Assembly (NCBI RefSeq): GCF_000022485.1
Contig: NC_012623.1
Coordinates: 930,001-994,000 of the forward strand
Origin: Sulfolobus islandicus Y.N.15.51
GTDB taxonomy: Archaea > Thermoproteota > Thermoprotei_A > Sulfolobales > Sulfolobaceae
Direction: 5' to 3'
DNA: 64,000 bases
In this document: in pieces, positions 31,272 through 41,162 of the stretch
Numbering within the stretch: the first letter of the stretch is position 1
How the letters are laid out: every line of letters begins with the position of its first letter
Position numbers and translations under genes: made by a program
Notes under the pieces: generated by a model
The model's database searches: none
What the model saw: the letters and a program-made list of their open reading frames with translations, nothing else
What the model was told of the DNA's origin: nothing

Positions 31272-32786
31272 ATGGTATCAATACTTCTGATTTCACTATT
31301 GTATCTAGGAATAATGTTGATAGCTGCCAAGATATCTGAGGAAATATTTAGGAGAATTGGTTTAGTAACTTTTGTTGGTCCTATATTAATGGGTATTCTA
31401 CTTGGAAATGGTGTATTCGGAGTTATACAGATTAATGAGATTATCTCGTTTATTACATCTCTTGGTATAATTTTTCTATTATTCTTGGCTGGAGCTGAAG
31501 AGTTCGACGTGGAAAATAGACCTAATGCTAACATATTTCTAGCAGTAATATTAGAGTCAATTATACCATTTTCGGTAGTACTAGTTGCGCTCTATGTTGT
31601 AGACTCAAAGGACTCCCTAATTCTCGTAGCTCCATTGGCGATGAGTAGTGCTGGTCCGTTATCTAGAATGTTAATGGATGTTGAAATTTCTGAAAACAGA
31701 ATTTCTAACCTAATTTTCCAACAAGTGATCTTAATAGAAATAATTTTTGTAATATTATTTGCGATATTCTTGAGGACTGGTAAAATTCTGATTACAATAA
31801 TTGAAATTTTCTTAGTATTCGCATTTACGATAATGTTCGGTGGAACTTTAGCCAAGATTCTAGAGAGAATAGAGTATTATTTTAAGGCTAGAGAAATAGA
31901 GTTTGCTTTCCTTATTGCAATAATTTTAATTATAGGCTATTTATCAGAATTATACAAGTTTAATTCAGCTATATCTGCCTTCTTTTTGGGTATATTGCTA
32001 AAGAATTATTTAAAAGATAGGCCCGAATTGCTGGAGAGACTTCATGCATTTACATATGGATTCTTTGAACCATTATTCTTTTTGGGCATAGGCTTATATG
32101 TTACTGAACTAAACATAATTATTATTCTTTTTTTGCTCTTTTTCTCATTAATAATCGCTTCTAAATTCCTTGCAGGTTTTATTTCATCAAGAGTTGTAAA
32201 AATTGATGGGAAGATAAATGGAATTGCAACTAGTGTAAAGGGGGGAGTAGATTCATCATTATTACTTACAAGCTTAACTTTAGGATATATAAACGAATTC
32301 ATGTACTCGTTTTCGATATTAGCGATTTCACTTTCAGCATTAATAGCTCCCCTTCTTTTTCAAATGAGCTACAAAGCTAGAAAGAAAATTTCAGAGAGTA
32401 AAAGGGTAAAGCTTTCTCAAGAGGTAATTAAGCTTCAAATAAAACCACTTTACGTTACATGTCAAGAGAATTTAAGGTCTGTAATTTCAAAAATTAGTGA
32501 AAGAGGCGTTAGGGGAATAGTTGTTGTAAATTATGAAAATAAACCACTTGGTTATGTGTCAATACAGACTCTGCTTGAAATTGATCCAGAACTATATGAA
32601 AATACTAAAGCTTGTGATGTGCTACTGGAAGAAGTTCCAATAGAATATGATAACGTGAAAATTATAGATCTGCTAAGAAAATTTAGGGAGACTGAGAAGC
32701 CAGTAATAGCAATTGTAAATAAGGAAGGAGTTTTAGTCACTACAGTTTATGAAAGAGAATTAGCGAGGTTTTTAATTTCCTTGTGA
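31272..32786 (+). CDS. CPA2-type cation/proton antiporter with C-terminal CBS-like domain
   Basis: The 504-residue protein has about 12 membrane helices in residues 1-375, with the family motif FLLFLAGAEEFDVE near residue 70 and FNSAISAFFLGILL near 235. Residues 390-504 form a cytosolic CBS-like pair (GIVVVNYENKPLGYVSIQTL and AIVNKEGVLVTTVYEREL), which may sense nucleotides. It probably exchanges Na+ or K+ for protons. It starts 69 bases from divergent xerA and 12 bases before the next gene. Confidence 0.88.
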   Translation: MVSILLISLLYLGIMLIAAKISEEIFRRIGLVTFVGPILMGILLGNGVFGVIQINEIISFITSLGIIFLLFLAGAEEFDVENRPNANIFLAVILESIIPFSVVLVALYVVDSKDSLILVAPLAMSSAGPLSRMLMDVEISENRISNLIFQQVILIEIIFVILFAIFLRTGKILITIIEIFLVFAFTIMFGGTLAKILERIEYYFKAREIEFAFLIAIILIIGYLSELYKFNSAISAFFLGILLKNYLKDRPELLERLHAFTYGFFEPLFFLGIGLYVTELNIIIILFLLFFSLIIASKFLAGFISSRVVKIDGKINGIATSVKGGVDSSLLLTSLTLGYINEFMYSFSILAISLSALIAPLLFQMSYKARKKISESKRVKLSQEVIKLQIKPLYVTCQENLRSVISKISERGVRGIVVVNYENKPLGYVSIQTLLEIDPELYENTKACDVLLEEVPIEYDNVKIIDLLRKFRETEKPVIAIVNKEGVLVTTVYERELARFLISL

Positions 32787-32798
32787 GCATTACATCAT

Positions 32799-33317
32799 AT
32801 GACAGTTTGGTATACGGGAACTGGTGATAAGGGTAAGACAAAATTACCTTCAGTTGGTGAGATTTGGAAGGATGACGATATTGTAAATGCTATTGGAGAC
32901 CTTGATGAATTAAATGCCAGTTTAGGTGTAATTTCGTCCCTTTATCCACAACTCCGTGAAATTATAGTGAGAGTTCAATCAGACATATTCTCGCTCTCCT
33001 CGGAAATTGCAGGGTTCAACTTGAATTTTGAAGAAGATAAGGTAGAATGGATAGAAGAGGAGATCAATAATTTCTCTAAGGGTTTACCAGAGTTAAGAAA
33101 TTTTATTTTGCCTGGTGGACATATCGCATCTTCATTTCTTCATCTAGCTAGAACAGTATGCAGAAGGAGTGAGAGAAGTGTAGTAAAGCTACTAAAGAGG
33201 AATAGGGCAAAGGAAGTCCACGTTAAATATCTTAATCGCCTATCCTCACTACTATTTGTTTTAGCGTTATATGTTAATAAGCAAGAGAATGTGCAAGAAA
33301 TTATATGGAAACGTTAA
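32799..33317 (+). CDS. ATP:cob(I)alamin adenosyltransferase (PduO type)
   Basis: The 172-residue protein starts [17 protein letters not shown], the ATP-binding loop, and carries the [13 protein letters not shown] and [15 protein letters not shown] motifs. It transfers adenosine to cobalamin to make coenzyme B12. It is probably cotranscribed with the antiporter. The end overlaps the convergent cyclodeaminase gene by 17 bases. Confidence 0.93.
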   Translation: MTVWYTGTGDKGKTKLPSVGEIWKDDDIVNAIGDLDELNASLGVISSLYPQLREIIVRVQSDIFSLSSEIAGFNLNFEEDKVEWIEEEINNFSKGLPELRNFILPGGHIASSFLHLARTVCRRSERSVVKLLKRNRAKEVHVKYLNRLSSLLFVLALYVNKQENVQEIIWKR

Positions 33318-34230
33318 CTCCAATTCCTCTTTTTGAAGCTTCTTTGTAAGCTATATGGGCAGTTACATTATCCTCAGCTGCAATTCCCACGGTTTTAAAT
33401 AATGACGGCCTCTCTACCTTTATACCCTTATCTATTATCTCCCCTAATTCCTTTATCATCTTATTTTCCAATAATCCCCTTTGTTTAGGAATAATGTAAT
33501 CACCGCTCTCTTTAGAAACCGCTTCCAATGAGTCGACAATATAACTTTTTACCTTTACTATAGTATCATCGTCTATCTCTCTTGAATCGGGAGTATGGGC
33601 ACCTATACTTGATACATGAAATACGTCCTTTAGATATTTTCCTAAGACTACTGGAACATTGGATGAAGTGGTTGCAAAAATGATATCTGAATTCTTCAAT
33701 AATGTCTCTAAATCTGTAGCCTCACCGCCAATTTTCCTAGCCAATTCGAAGTGAGATTTTCTAGCAGAAATGTAAATTTTCTGAACTTTGAAGTACTCTA
33801 AGGCTAACTTGGCGTGATAATACGCTTCAATTCCCGCACCTATTATTCCCAAATTGCCAATATTTCTACCATTTATGGCTATTTCAGTTGATAATACACT
33901 TGCTGCAGCAGTTCTTATTGCAGTTAATGTTGTTCCATCAATTATCGCTAAAACTTCTCCGGAATCTGGTGACATCAATATTACAACGCCTTGAACTGAC
34001 GGTAAACCTCTTTCTTTGTTCTCAGGTATAACGTTAACTATTTTGGTTACAAAAGAATAATCAGTAGATGAGGGCATTAGACCCCACCAATTTCCCTTTA
34101 CACTCATCACTAAACGTTGTGGTTGATTTATCTTCTTCTGATAATTTAGTTTGAACGCCTCTCTTACTGAGTTTACGGCTATTTCAGCTTTGAACAGTTC
34201 ATCTAGATCTTTTCTTGTTAAGATAATCAT
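33301..34230 (-). CDS. Ornithine cyclodeaminase/mu-crystallin family protein
   Basis: The 309-residue NAD(P)-dependent protein has [11 protein letters not shown] in the substrate domain, the [19 protein letters not shown] segment (about residues 97-115) and a Rossmann loop [17 protein letters not shown]. Family members act as ornithine cyclodeaminase, alanine dehydrogenase or imine reductases; sequence alone does not choose between them. Confidence 0.88.
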   Translation of the reverse strand: MIILTRKDLDELFKAEIAVNSVREAFKLNYQKKINQPQRLVMSVKGNWWGLMPSSTDYSFVTKIVNVIPENKERGLPSVQGVVILMSPDSGEVLAIIDGTTLTAIRTAAASVLSTEIAINGRNIGNLGIIGAGIEAYYHAKLALEYFKVQKIYISARKSHFELARKIGGEATDLETLLKNSDIIFATTSSNVPVVLGKYLKDVFHVSSIGAHTPDSREIDDDTIVKVKSYIVDSLEAVSKESGDYIIPKQRGLLENKMIKELGEIIDKGIKVERPSLFKTVGIAAEDNVTAHIAYKEASKRGIGVNVSI

Positions 34231-34450
34231 TAAGTTAAGATCTTTTTATCGATTATAAACTTTAACATTATTTTGGAATATTCTGATCAATATAAGAATT
34301 AACGCTAGGACTATATGCAGTATTATTTAAAAATGTTTTTAAGGGGCATTAAGGGCACATTAAAAGGGAAATCAATAATTAATGTTCTATCTAATGCATC
34401 TTGACCCATTGTATTTAATACTTACTAACATAATACTACTAAGCAAAAAG

Positions 34451-34460
34451 TTTATTTACA
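34451..34460 (+). promoter_or_regulatory. TATA box of the surface-protein gene
   Basis: TTTATTTACA is centred 27 bases upstream of the ATG at 34481, which favours that start over an in-frame ATG at 34382. The remainder of the 34231-34480 gap is AT-rich with no recognised feature. Confidence 0.55.
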
Positions 34461-34480
34461 AACACGGTTTGCATAATGTG

Positions 34481-35905
34481 ATGTCAGTAAATTTAAGAAA
34501 AGTACTTGTAACTGGTTTTATATCACTATTTGTAATTTTAATGTTAATACTTCCTATCACATTAGCGCAATCGCAAACGGTAACTAATATAACACTTGTT
34601 CCAACTGGCTTTATCACAATTCCTACAACTAGTTCATCTGCCTCGTTTACGGCTTATGTCATAAATAATAACCCAAATAGTGAAACAGTTACTGTTTATT
34701 TGAATGGTAACTCATATACTACAGTAACTATCCCTCCCTATTCTTACTCTCCAGTTACGTTATCTTTACCAACTGGTAAGAACGTTTTAACCGTAAACGG
34801 CCAGTCTCTAATAATTACCGTGAATAGCGTATCTAAGGTCGTATCTGCGAATATCTTGCTAAACAATAGCGCAAACTTAATATTAATAAATGGAATATCC
34901 GGTAAGCTTTACACAGTAAATCTAACAATTTCGAATATTCGTAACTGGAACACGTCTGTATCAACATATACCTATTCATCAGTATTTCTCACCAATATGT
35001 ATAGGCTATACAATGCTCCATTTGAATTACAACCGCCCCTCTCAAACTCTTCTTACGTACCGATTCTAGTACCAAGTTACGTCTCACAAGGTCTATATTA
35101 TTTCTACAATTACATTCAGTTCTACAATATTAGTAATTATCGACAAGTATTAGGATACGTTCCATTTGTAATTTTTGTAAATGTTAGTTATGGATTAAAT
35201 GGTACTTTAGTTACGTCCAATACATATACGTCTAATAACATTACAGTGTCATTTGTGACAACAAATGGCTATATATACATTCTATCTAAATATCCATTTA
35301 GCTTGAGCGATAAAGTTATAGTGGAAGTTTTACCACAATCATCGTCTCTCAAGCCATTTACAACAGCCATAGGCAATTTCACTTCAACGCTGACAATAAA
35401 TGGTCAACCAATTCAAGAACCTTACTTTGGCAGTAATAGCACTGAATTCGCATATGGTAGTTCTTGGATAGAATTAAAGATACCTGAACAGTATACTGGA
35501 ACACAATATCAAATAAATATAACTTATATTACACCTCATGGTATAGTAAGCACTGGATTAATACCCACAATTACTTCCACTACAACAACCACCACGACCA
35601 GTACCACATCGACTACCAGCTCTACCACAACTACTACAACAACTTCTACAACGACCGCTTCGACTACAACTACATCTTCCTCAACTACTACAACGACTAC
35701 TTCTACTTCCACGTCTTCAACCACGACTATATCCACAACCTCAACGACTTCAACTTCTACCACATCGACTACCACACCTACAACTTCTTCTTCAACAACC
35801 ACGTCTGTTACTAGTTCCGGGATATCAACTCCAGTTATAATAGGTATTGTAATAGTTATAATAGTTATAGTAGTAGCTGCCGTAGTACTTTTAAGAAGAA
35901 GATAG
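34481..35905 (+). CDS. Surface-anchored protein with Ser/Thr stalk
   Basis: The 474-residue protein has a signal peptide (residues about 8-28, ending ITLAQS) and a beta-rich extracellular region to about residue 364 with many N-x-S/T sequons. A stalk of about 82 residues made almost only of Thr and Ser follows. One membrane helix (IIGIVIVIIVIVVAAVVLL) ends the protein, with a basic tail RRR. This stalk-plus-anchor layout is typical of Sulfolobus binding proteins and adhesins, but no known ligand domain is visible. The T-rich run after the stop probably ends transcription. Confidence 0.85.
   Translation: MSVNLRKVLVTGFISLFVILMLILPITLAQSQTVTNITLVPTGFITIPTTSSSASFTAYVINNNPNSETVTVYLNGNSYTTVTIPPYSYSPVTLSLPTGKNVLTVNGQSLIITVNSVSKVVSANILLNNSANLILINGISGKLYTVNLTISNIRNWNTSVSTYTYSSVFLTNMYRLYNAPFELQPPLSNSSYVPILVPSYVSQGLYYFYNYIQFYNISNYRQVLGYVPFVIFVNVSYGLNGTLVTSNTYTSNNITVSFVTTNGYIYILSKYPFSLSDKVIVEVLPQSSSLKPFTTAIGNFTSTLTINGQPIQEPYFGSNSTEFAYGSSWIELKIPEQYTGTQYQINITYITPHGIVSTGLIPTITSTTTTTTTSTTSTTSSTTTTTTTSTTTASTTTTSSSTTTTTTSTSTSSTTTISTTSTTSTSTTSTTTPTTSSSTTTSVTSSGISTPVIIGIVIVIIVIVVAAVVLLRRR
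35573..35818 (+). repeat. Low-complexity Ser/Thr codon tract
   Basis: About 246 bases of mixed ACN and TCN codons encode the Thr/Ser stalk of the surface protein. Codons vary, so it is not a simple tandem repeat, but slippage or length variation between strains is likely. The stalk is a probable O- or N-glycosylation spacer. Confidence 0.85.
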
Positions 35906-35936
35906 AGAAAACACTAAAGAAATTTAGGCTTTTTTA

Positions 35937-37019
35937 TTAAATTTTCATACCAGCTTCTATTACACTTCCATGTTTAATTACTTTTTCTGGTGAAATTAAA
36001 GCACCTAGTTTATTGAATCTAGGCCTACTTAGTGATTGTGCTGGATAACTTGCAGTTATGACAGAAGCCCCTATCTTAGCTCCTTTACCCACTATTGAGT
36101 AAGTCAAATAGGATTTAGAACCCACTTCAGCGAAGGGTTCAATTAGTGAATGAGCAATTTCACAGTAAGCCCCTATCTTAGCTCCCTCTTCTATGGAGGA
36201 ATAGTCTCTAACTAAAGAAAACGATCCTACGTAAGCGTTTTTACCGATATAAGCTGGTCCTTTAATTATCGCATAATCTTCTATTATCGCATTATCTTCA
36301 ACAATAACTCCCTTCCCAATTATCGCATCTTTCGAAATTTCAGCCTTATCTGATATAACGCTTTCCTTTCTCCTTAACAGCGTTTCTAATGCGAATAGTA
36401 AATCCTCTGGATAACCTATGTCAACCCAATTCTCTGACCAAATAAAATAGTTGAGTTTAGCTTCACTAGCAAGAAGATCAATATAATCCAGAAGAGAAGT
36501 GAAATTGTCCTTTGGTTTTGGTAATATGTAAGCTCCACCTAATGCTAGGGTTGAGCTTTCTTTAACCACCTTCAGTTTGTTGTCAACGATTTTAACTAGA
36601 CCGTAAGTTTCTGTTCCCTCACTCACTGGTACCAACGGTATAACGGCTTGTCTCCCTGTCATTATGTAAGTGTCCATAAGGCTTTTGTAGAATTCCGCAG
36701 GTACAACAATATCACCAAATGCCAACACAAATACATCGTCATCAATCTTTTCCATACCATCTAGAACTGCACCATCAATTCCTTGTCTCTTTTGTACTAT
36801 AGTTTCAAACGATACATCAAGTTTCTCAACCTCTTCTTCTATTTGATTTCCCTTCTCGTTTACGATTATCTCAAATTCTTTTACGCCTGCTTTCTTTAAA
36901 CCATCTATTGTGTAGTTTATTATTGCTTTGCCTAGTACTGTGATAGCCTCTTTCTGAACCTTGTCAGTGTATGGCAATAATCCTTCTCCCTTTCCTCCAG
37001 CTAACACTATAGCTTTCAT
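35937..37019 (-). CDS. Sugar-1-phosphate nucleotidyltransferase with left-handed beta-helix
   Basis: The 360-residue protein pairs an N-terminal nucleotidyltransferase domain (residues 1-225) with C-terminal hexapeptide repeats (about 235-345), as in GlmU-like archaeal enzymes. The usual GxGxRLxPLT signature is changed to GGKGEGLLPYT, losing the Arg, and the Pro-Lys is replaced by Gln-Lys (VQKEAI). WVDIGYPEDL near residue 202 is typical. It is 2 bases from glmS, suggesting UDP-GlcNAc synthesis for S-layer and lipid glycans. Confidence 0.82.
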   Translation of the reverse strand: MKAIVLAGGKGEGLLPYTDKVQKEAITVLGKAIINYTIDGLKKAGVKEFEIIVNEKGNQIEEEVEKLDVSFETIVQKRQGIDGAVLDGMEKIDDDVFVLAFGDIVVPAEFYKSLMDTYIMTGRQAVIPLVPVSEGTETYGLVKIVDNKLKVVKESSTLALGGAYILPKPKDNFTSLLDYIDLLASEAKLNYFIWSENWVDIGYPEDLLFALETLLRRKESVISDKAEISKDAIIGKGVIVEDNAIIEDYAIIKGPAYIGKNAYVGSFSLVRDYSSIEEGAKIGAYCEIAHSLIEPFAEVGSKSYLTYSIVGKGAKIGASVITASYPAQSLSRPRFNKLGALISPEKVIKHGSVIEAGMKI

Positions 37020-37021
37020 CT

Positions 37022-38797
37022 TTACTCAACCGTTACTGTTTTGGCCAGGTTTCTAGGCTTATCTGGATCGTATCCTCTTTTAACAGAAGCGTAATATGCT
37101 ATTAGTTGAATTATTGGCGCTATTGCAAGTGAAGAGAGTTTTTCATCAGTATTTACTAGAATCTCAGTATCTGCGAAGTTAAGTCTCTTATTCACACTTA
37201 TTGAATAAGTCTTACCACCTCTCGCTTTCATCTCTTGTAAATTCTTCTCCAATTCATCTACCAGTTCTCCATCGTTTATGAAGACTATTGGAAATCCATT
37301 CTCAACTAACGCTATCGGTCCATGTTTACTTTCTCCAGCTGGATACGCTTCAGCGTGGATGTACGCTATTTCCTTTATCTTTAATGCTCCTTCCATTGCT
37401 AAAGGTACTCCTAGACCTCTTCCCAAGTAATAGGCGTTGTTCTTGTTAGCCAACTCCTCCCCAATCTTCTTAGCAAATCCTTCCGTCTCAGTTATTATAT
37501 TTCTAACTGTCTCGTGAGCGTTTTCTAGATAAGAGATGCTTTCCTTTTCTATTAGAGAATACAAGAAGAGTAAGGATGCAATTTCAGATGTGAAAGTTTT
37601 CGTAGCCGCCACTCCTATTTCTGGTCCAGCTCTCATATATAGTTTGTAATCGCTTTCCCTAGCTATGTCGCTCTCAATTACGTTTGTTAATGCAATTATC
37701 TTAGCCCCTTCCTCTTTGAATTTCCTAATACCCATTTTGACGTCTAGAGTTTCTCCACTTTGACTTATCGCAATTACAATATCACCTTTTTTAACTCTAA
37801 AATTATGATATTCTGAGGCAATTAATGGAATACTCATATATCCTTTTCTAGCAAGTAATAATGAGAAATAAAATCCAGCATGATAACTTGTTCCAGCAGC
37901 TGTGACTATTATTCTAGAGGACTTCCTTATTTCCTCAGCGATTTCACTTACCTTATCAATTTCACTTAAAAGTCCAGAGATCGTATCTTTAACAGCAATT
38001 GGACTTTCATGAATTTCCTTAAGCATAAAGTGAGGATATCCTTCTTTAGAGGCTGAGGATGCGTCCCAATCTATAATCTTTATCCTACTTGTGACATCTA
38101 TTGGATTATCGTTTTCGTCTTCTATATAAACAGTATTCGGCGTTACATAGCCTAGCTCTCCATCAGATATTACTATAACCTTTCTGGTGTAAGGTAGAAA
38201 TGAAGGAATATCACTAGCTATAAACGTCTTATCGTCTCCTAATCCTATTACTAATGGGTTATCTCTCTTTGCGAAGAAAATTCTCCTCTCTCCCTTAACT
38301 ACTGCCAAAATCGCAAAGCTACCTTGAATGCTTTTTACTGCACTTCTAAAAGCTTGAAAAGTATCCATACCCCTTTTCATGTATTCCTCCATCATATGGG
38401 GTATTACCTCAGTGTCAGTCTCACTTTTGAACTTATGGCCTAGAGACTGTAACTCATCTCTTAGCTCTTTAAAATTCCTTATTGTTCCATTATGAATTAC
38501 CGCTATATTATTACTACAATCTGTATGTGGATGAGCATTATAGTCAGTAGGGGCTCCATGAGTAGCCCATCTGGTATGTCCTAAAAACGCGTAACCAGAC
38601 AACTCTTTAATATTCTTCTTCCTTACTACTTCCTCAACAGTACCCTTAGCCTTTCTTACCTCTAAATTAGCACTTGAAAGTGCAGCAACGCCAACACTAT
38701 CATAACCCCTGTATTCTAGTCTATTAAGGCATGACACTACTAATTCAGCTAGTCTCTTGCTTTCCTTATTCGAAACAACCCCTATAATTCCACACAC
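37022..38797 (-). CDS. glmS: Glutamine-fructose-6-phosphate aminotransferase
   Basis: The 591-residue enzyme makes glucosamine-6-phosphate. Cys2 (MCGIIGVVS) is the glutaminase nucleophile; GHTRWATHGAPT lies near residue 73. Two SIS domains follow (about 280-420 and 440-575), with GTSYHAGFYFS and SQSGETLD loops and the C-terminal KPRNLAKTVTVE motif. It forms an operon with the downstream nucleotidyltransferase. Confidence 0.97.
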   Translation of the reverse strand: MCGIIGVVSNKESKRLAELVVSCLNRLEYRGYDSVGVAALSSANLEVRKAKGTVEEVVRKKNIKELSGYAFLGHTRWATHGAPTDYNAHPHTDCSNNIAVIHNGTIRNFKELRDELQSLGHKFKSETDTEVIPHMMEEYMKRGMDTFQAFRSAVKSIQGSFAILAVVKGERRIFFAKRDNPLVIGLGDDKTFIASDIPSFLPYTRKVIVISDGELGYVTPNTVYIEDENDNPIDVTSRIKIIDWDASSASKEGYPHFMLKEIHESPIAVKDTISGLLSEIDKVSEIAEEIRKSSRIIVTAAGTSYHAGFYFSLLLARKGYMSIPLIASEYHNFRVKKGDIVIAISQSGETLDVKMGIRKFKEEGAKIIALTNVIESDIARESDYKLYMRAGPEIGVAATKTFTSEIASLLFLYSLIEKESISYLENAHETVRNIITETEGFAKKIGEELANKNNAYYLGRGLGVPLAMEGALKIKEIAYIHAEAYPAGESKHGPIALVENGFPIVFINDGELVDELEKNLQEMKARGGKTYSISVNKRLNFADTEILVNTDEKLSSLAIAPIIQLIAYYASVKRGYDPDKPRNLAKTVTVE

Positions 38798-38837
38798 AAT
38801 AATCTATCTTCTAGTTACTGGTAAATTAGACTTTTCC

Positions 38838-39782
38838 TCATATTATCGAAATATCGACACCATCTTTGATTAGAGTTGAATTAACTATCCTAGCGTTGTA
38901 GCTCTTTAAAAGAACTTCAGCCTCAACGGACTTTATACATATTATGGAACCTCCAGCCCCTCCCCCACTAATCTTACAACCTTTTATTCTCAATTGTTTA
39001 GCTCTAGAAACAATCTCATCAGCTTCTGGAGAAGTTATTCCTAATGAAAATAATAATCCATGATTTACGTACATTAAGAGTCCTAATTCCTCGTAATTTT
39101 GTTCAATTATTAAGGATTTAGCTCTATTAGTTATCTCACCTATTACATCCAATATATTATCGAAGACTTCCTTGTTTAACTCCTTAAGTTTTCTAACACG
39201 CCATAAGACATCAGCAGTACTCATACTCCTCCTTATGTAACCAGCTGTTAGTTCAAAATTAGTATCTATCCTTTCAAATCCCTCTCCTCCGGGCAGGAAA
39301 TAAATCAAACCACCATAGGTTTCAGTATAAGTATCCATCCTACTTGCTATTCCTTGAACCTTTAACTCTATGTCGTGGGAAATTTTGGCTATTTCGTCTC
39401 TGTTTAAATCGATTCCCAAATATTTAGAATAAGCAGCAACAGTACCAACAATAACTGCAGCACTTGTACCTAATCCAACAGATGGTTCAACTGTGGAGTC
39501 TATTTCTATTTTAACTGGCTTCTTCATTTCAAAGTAATTCAATACTTCAAATACATACCTAAGTACTTTCTTCGCCTCATCACTCTCAATTTTCATCTCA
39601 TTTAGATCTAACTTAACCCCTCTTATATTGAGGGACGGTGATATAATTAGGAATCTGTCACTCTCACTTACCCTAACCTTTAGGCTCTCTGAAATAGTCA
39701 TTGCGATGGCCGGTCTATCATAAACTACAGCGTGTTCTCCAAATAATGTTAGCTTTAACGGAACCTTAGCTTCTACTCTCAT
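38838..39782 (-). CDS. mvk: Mevalonate kinase
   Basis: The 314-residue GHMP kinase phosphorylates mevalonate for archaeal isoprenoid lipids. Motifs: LTLFGEHAVVYDRPAIAM (residues 11-28), the ATP loop PSVGLGTSAAVIVG (about 99-112) and KISGGGAGGSIICI near the C-terminus. It lies 40 bases upstream of glmS. Confidence 0.95.
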   Translation of the reverse strand: MRVEAKVPLKLTLFGEHAVVYDRPAIAMTISESLKVRVSESDRFLIISPSLNIRGVKLDLNEMKIESDEAKKVLRYVFEVLNYFEMKKPVKIEIDSTVEPSVGLGTSAAVIVGTVAAYSKYLGIDLNRDEIAKISHDIELKVQGIASRMDTYTETYGGLIYFLPGGEGFERIDTNFELTAGYIRRSMSTADVLWRVRKLKELNKEVFDNILDVIGEITNRAKSLIIEQNYEELGLLMYVNHGLLFSLGITSPEADEIVSRAKQLRIKGCKISGGGAGGSIICIKSVEAEVLLKSYNARIVNSTLIKDGVDISII

Positions 39783-39886
39783 CCCATGAAAAATCTGAAT
39801 TTAAAATAAAAAGTTCATTTACGTCTTTTAGACTTACTTCCTCTCGTTAAGGGACCTTCCTCATTTTATTTAGGTCACATCTCTTA

Positions 39887-39970
39887 CTAGAGAGGCATTA
39901 AAGGGTTAGTATCCAATTGCAGCGTGAAATATTTGTCTAGCTTCCTCCTAAAATTTCGTACTTCATTCAC
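39887..39970 (-). other. 27-codon open frame, possible coding remnant
   Basis: In the 197-base gap between mvk and thrS-ed, a minus-strand GTG frame encodes VNEVRNFRRKLDKYFTLQLD and ends NPLMPL. The composition looks protein-like, but the frame is short, with no clear downstream continuation. It could be the remains of a decayed gene or transposase. No other feature is visible in the gap. Confidence 0.25.
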
Positions 39971-39979
39971 ATCGCAAAC

Positions 39980-41140
39980 TCAGCGGTTTTCGTGCTTATA
40001 GAGACTATAATAAAGTGGTAAGTTCTGCCTTTCCTTAACCTCATCCTTTATCTCCTTAACTAACTCCTCTACACTCATACTCTTTTGCTCATTATTCGCT
40101 CTAATTTTTACAGTAAGCGTACTAGTCTTCACTTCCCTTTCTCCTATAATTATGACGAAAGGTATCCACTCAGTCCCAGCTCTCCTTATCTTATTTCCTA
40201 AGCTATCATCCAAATCATCAATATTAACTCTTATTCCCTCCTTTCTTAACCTTTCCGCAACTTGTATTGAGAAATCTAAGAAGTCCTTCTTTACTGGTAA
40301 CAGTCTAACTTGAATTGGATTAAGCCAATCTGGCAAAGTAGGAGGCTGTTTCCTAATCGATTCTAAAATAAAGTAATATACCAATCTTCCAACGTCCACA
40401 TAAGTTCTACTCTCGTTTACCCACCAGACCTTAATTCTATTTTTGCTATCAATAATCTCTTTGGGAAAATCTAACTCCTTAACACCACCGTACACTGCTA
40501 TTACCCTAGGATTCTCATTAATACATGGGAGAATTCTTCCGCTCTCAACATTTCGATAAAGTATACTCATTTCACCATTACTTACGTTTTCATTATTCTC
40601 GGATTCGAAAATTGGTTGAAGTATGTTCCTTAAATATCCTATTACTGCTCTCCTCATAAACGCGCTTTCAGCAGAGGTAGGAAATCCGAACTTTTCACAG
40701 TACTTCAACTCCTCACTTTTCTCCAACTCCTCACCCTTTCTTATTCTCCTAGATAACTCGCTTAAGGGATGGCCATAGCAAGATATTGAAAAAGCCTTGT
40801 ACCAACCAAATGGTGCCCTATAAACCTTTACCTTATCCTTTAATAAGTTCTCCAACGATTCAAGCACCTTTATGGCAGTGTCTGGATTTGCTAAGTTAGA
40901 AGATAAGTGAGCATAAGGATAAATAACCACGGAAGCTGCTTTCACCTTACTGTAAACGTCTAAGATATCGTTTATGGCCTCGTTTAAAATCTCCTCATTA
41001 TCACCTTTCTCCACTGTAGTAAAACAGACCAGAACGTTCTTTAACTCTATTGACTTTAATTTAGCCTCTTCTGGTTCCTTAATGGCTTTTTCCTTTACAT
41101 TAAACGAGAAGTCCGACGCGTGAATAAATAGTATTATCAC
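39980..41140 (-). CDS. thrS-ed: Free-standing threonyl-tRNA synthetase editing protein (ThrRS-ed)
   Basis: The 386-residue protein keeps the archaeal DTD-like editing domain (residues 1-145, starting ILFIHASDFSF with VVIYPYAHLSSNLANP and FGWYKAFSISCYGHPLSE). A remnant linking region and the C-terminal anticodon-binding domain (about 275-365, VRLLPVKKDFLDFSIQVAERL) follow. The class II catalytic core is absent. In Sulfolobus, aminoacylation is done by a separate ThrRS-cat and this protein clears Ser-tRNA-Thr in trans, as known for the family. Confidence 0.93.
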   Translation of the reverse strand: MIILFIHASDFSFNVKEKAIKEPEEAKLKSIELKNVLVCFTTVEKGDNEEILNEAINDILDVYSKVKAASVVIYPYAHLSSNLANPDTAIKVLESLENLLKDKVKVYRAPFGWYKAFSISCYGHPLSELSRRIRKGEELEKSEELKYCEKFGFPTSAESAFMRRAVIGYLRNILQPIFESENNENVSNGEMSILYRNVESGRILPCINENPRVIAVYGGVKELDFPKEIIDSKNRIKVWWVNESRTYVDVGRLVYYFILESIRKQPPTLPDWLNPIQVRLLPVKKDFLDFSIQVAERLRKEGIRVNIDDLDDSLGNKIRRAGTEWIPFVIIIGEREVKTSTLTVKIRANNEQKSMSVEELVKEIKDEVKERQNLPLYYSLYKHENR

Positions 41141-41162
41141 AAATTACGTCTACTTCAAACGT

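Noticed and set aside
35536-35802. 88-codon minus-strand frame rich in Val and Glu
   Set aside because: It is the antisense of the Ser/Thr codon tract; GTN and GAN codons arise automatically.
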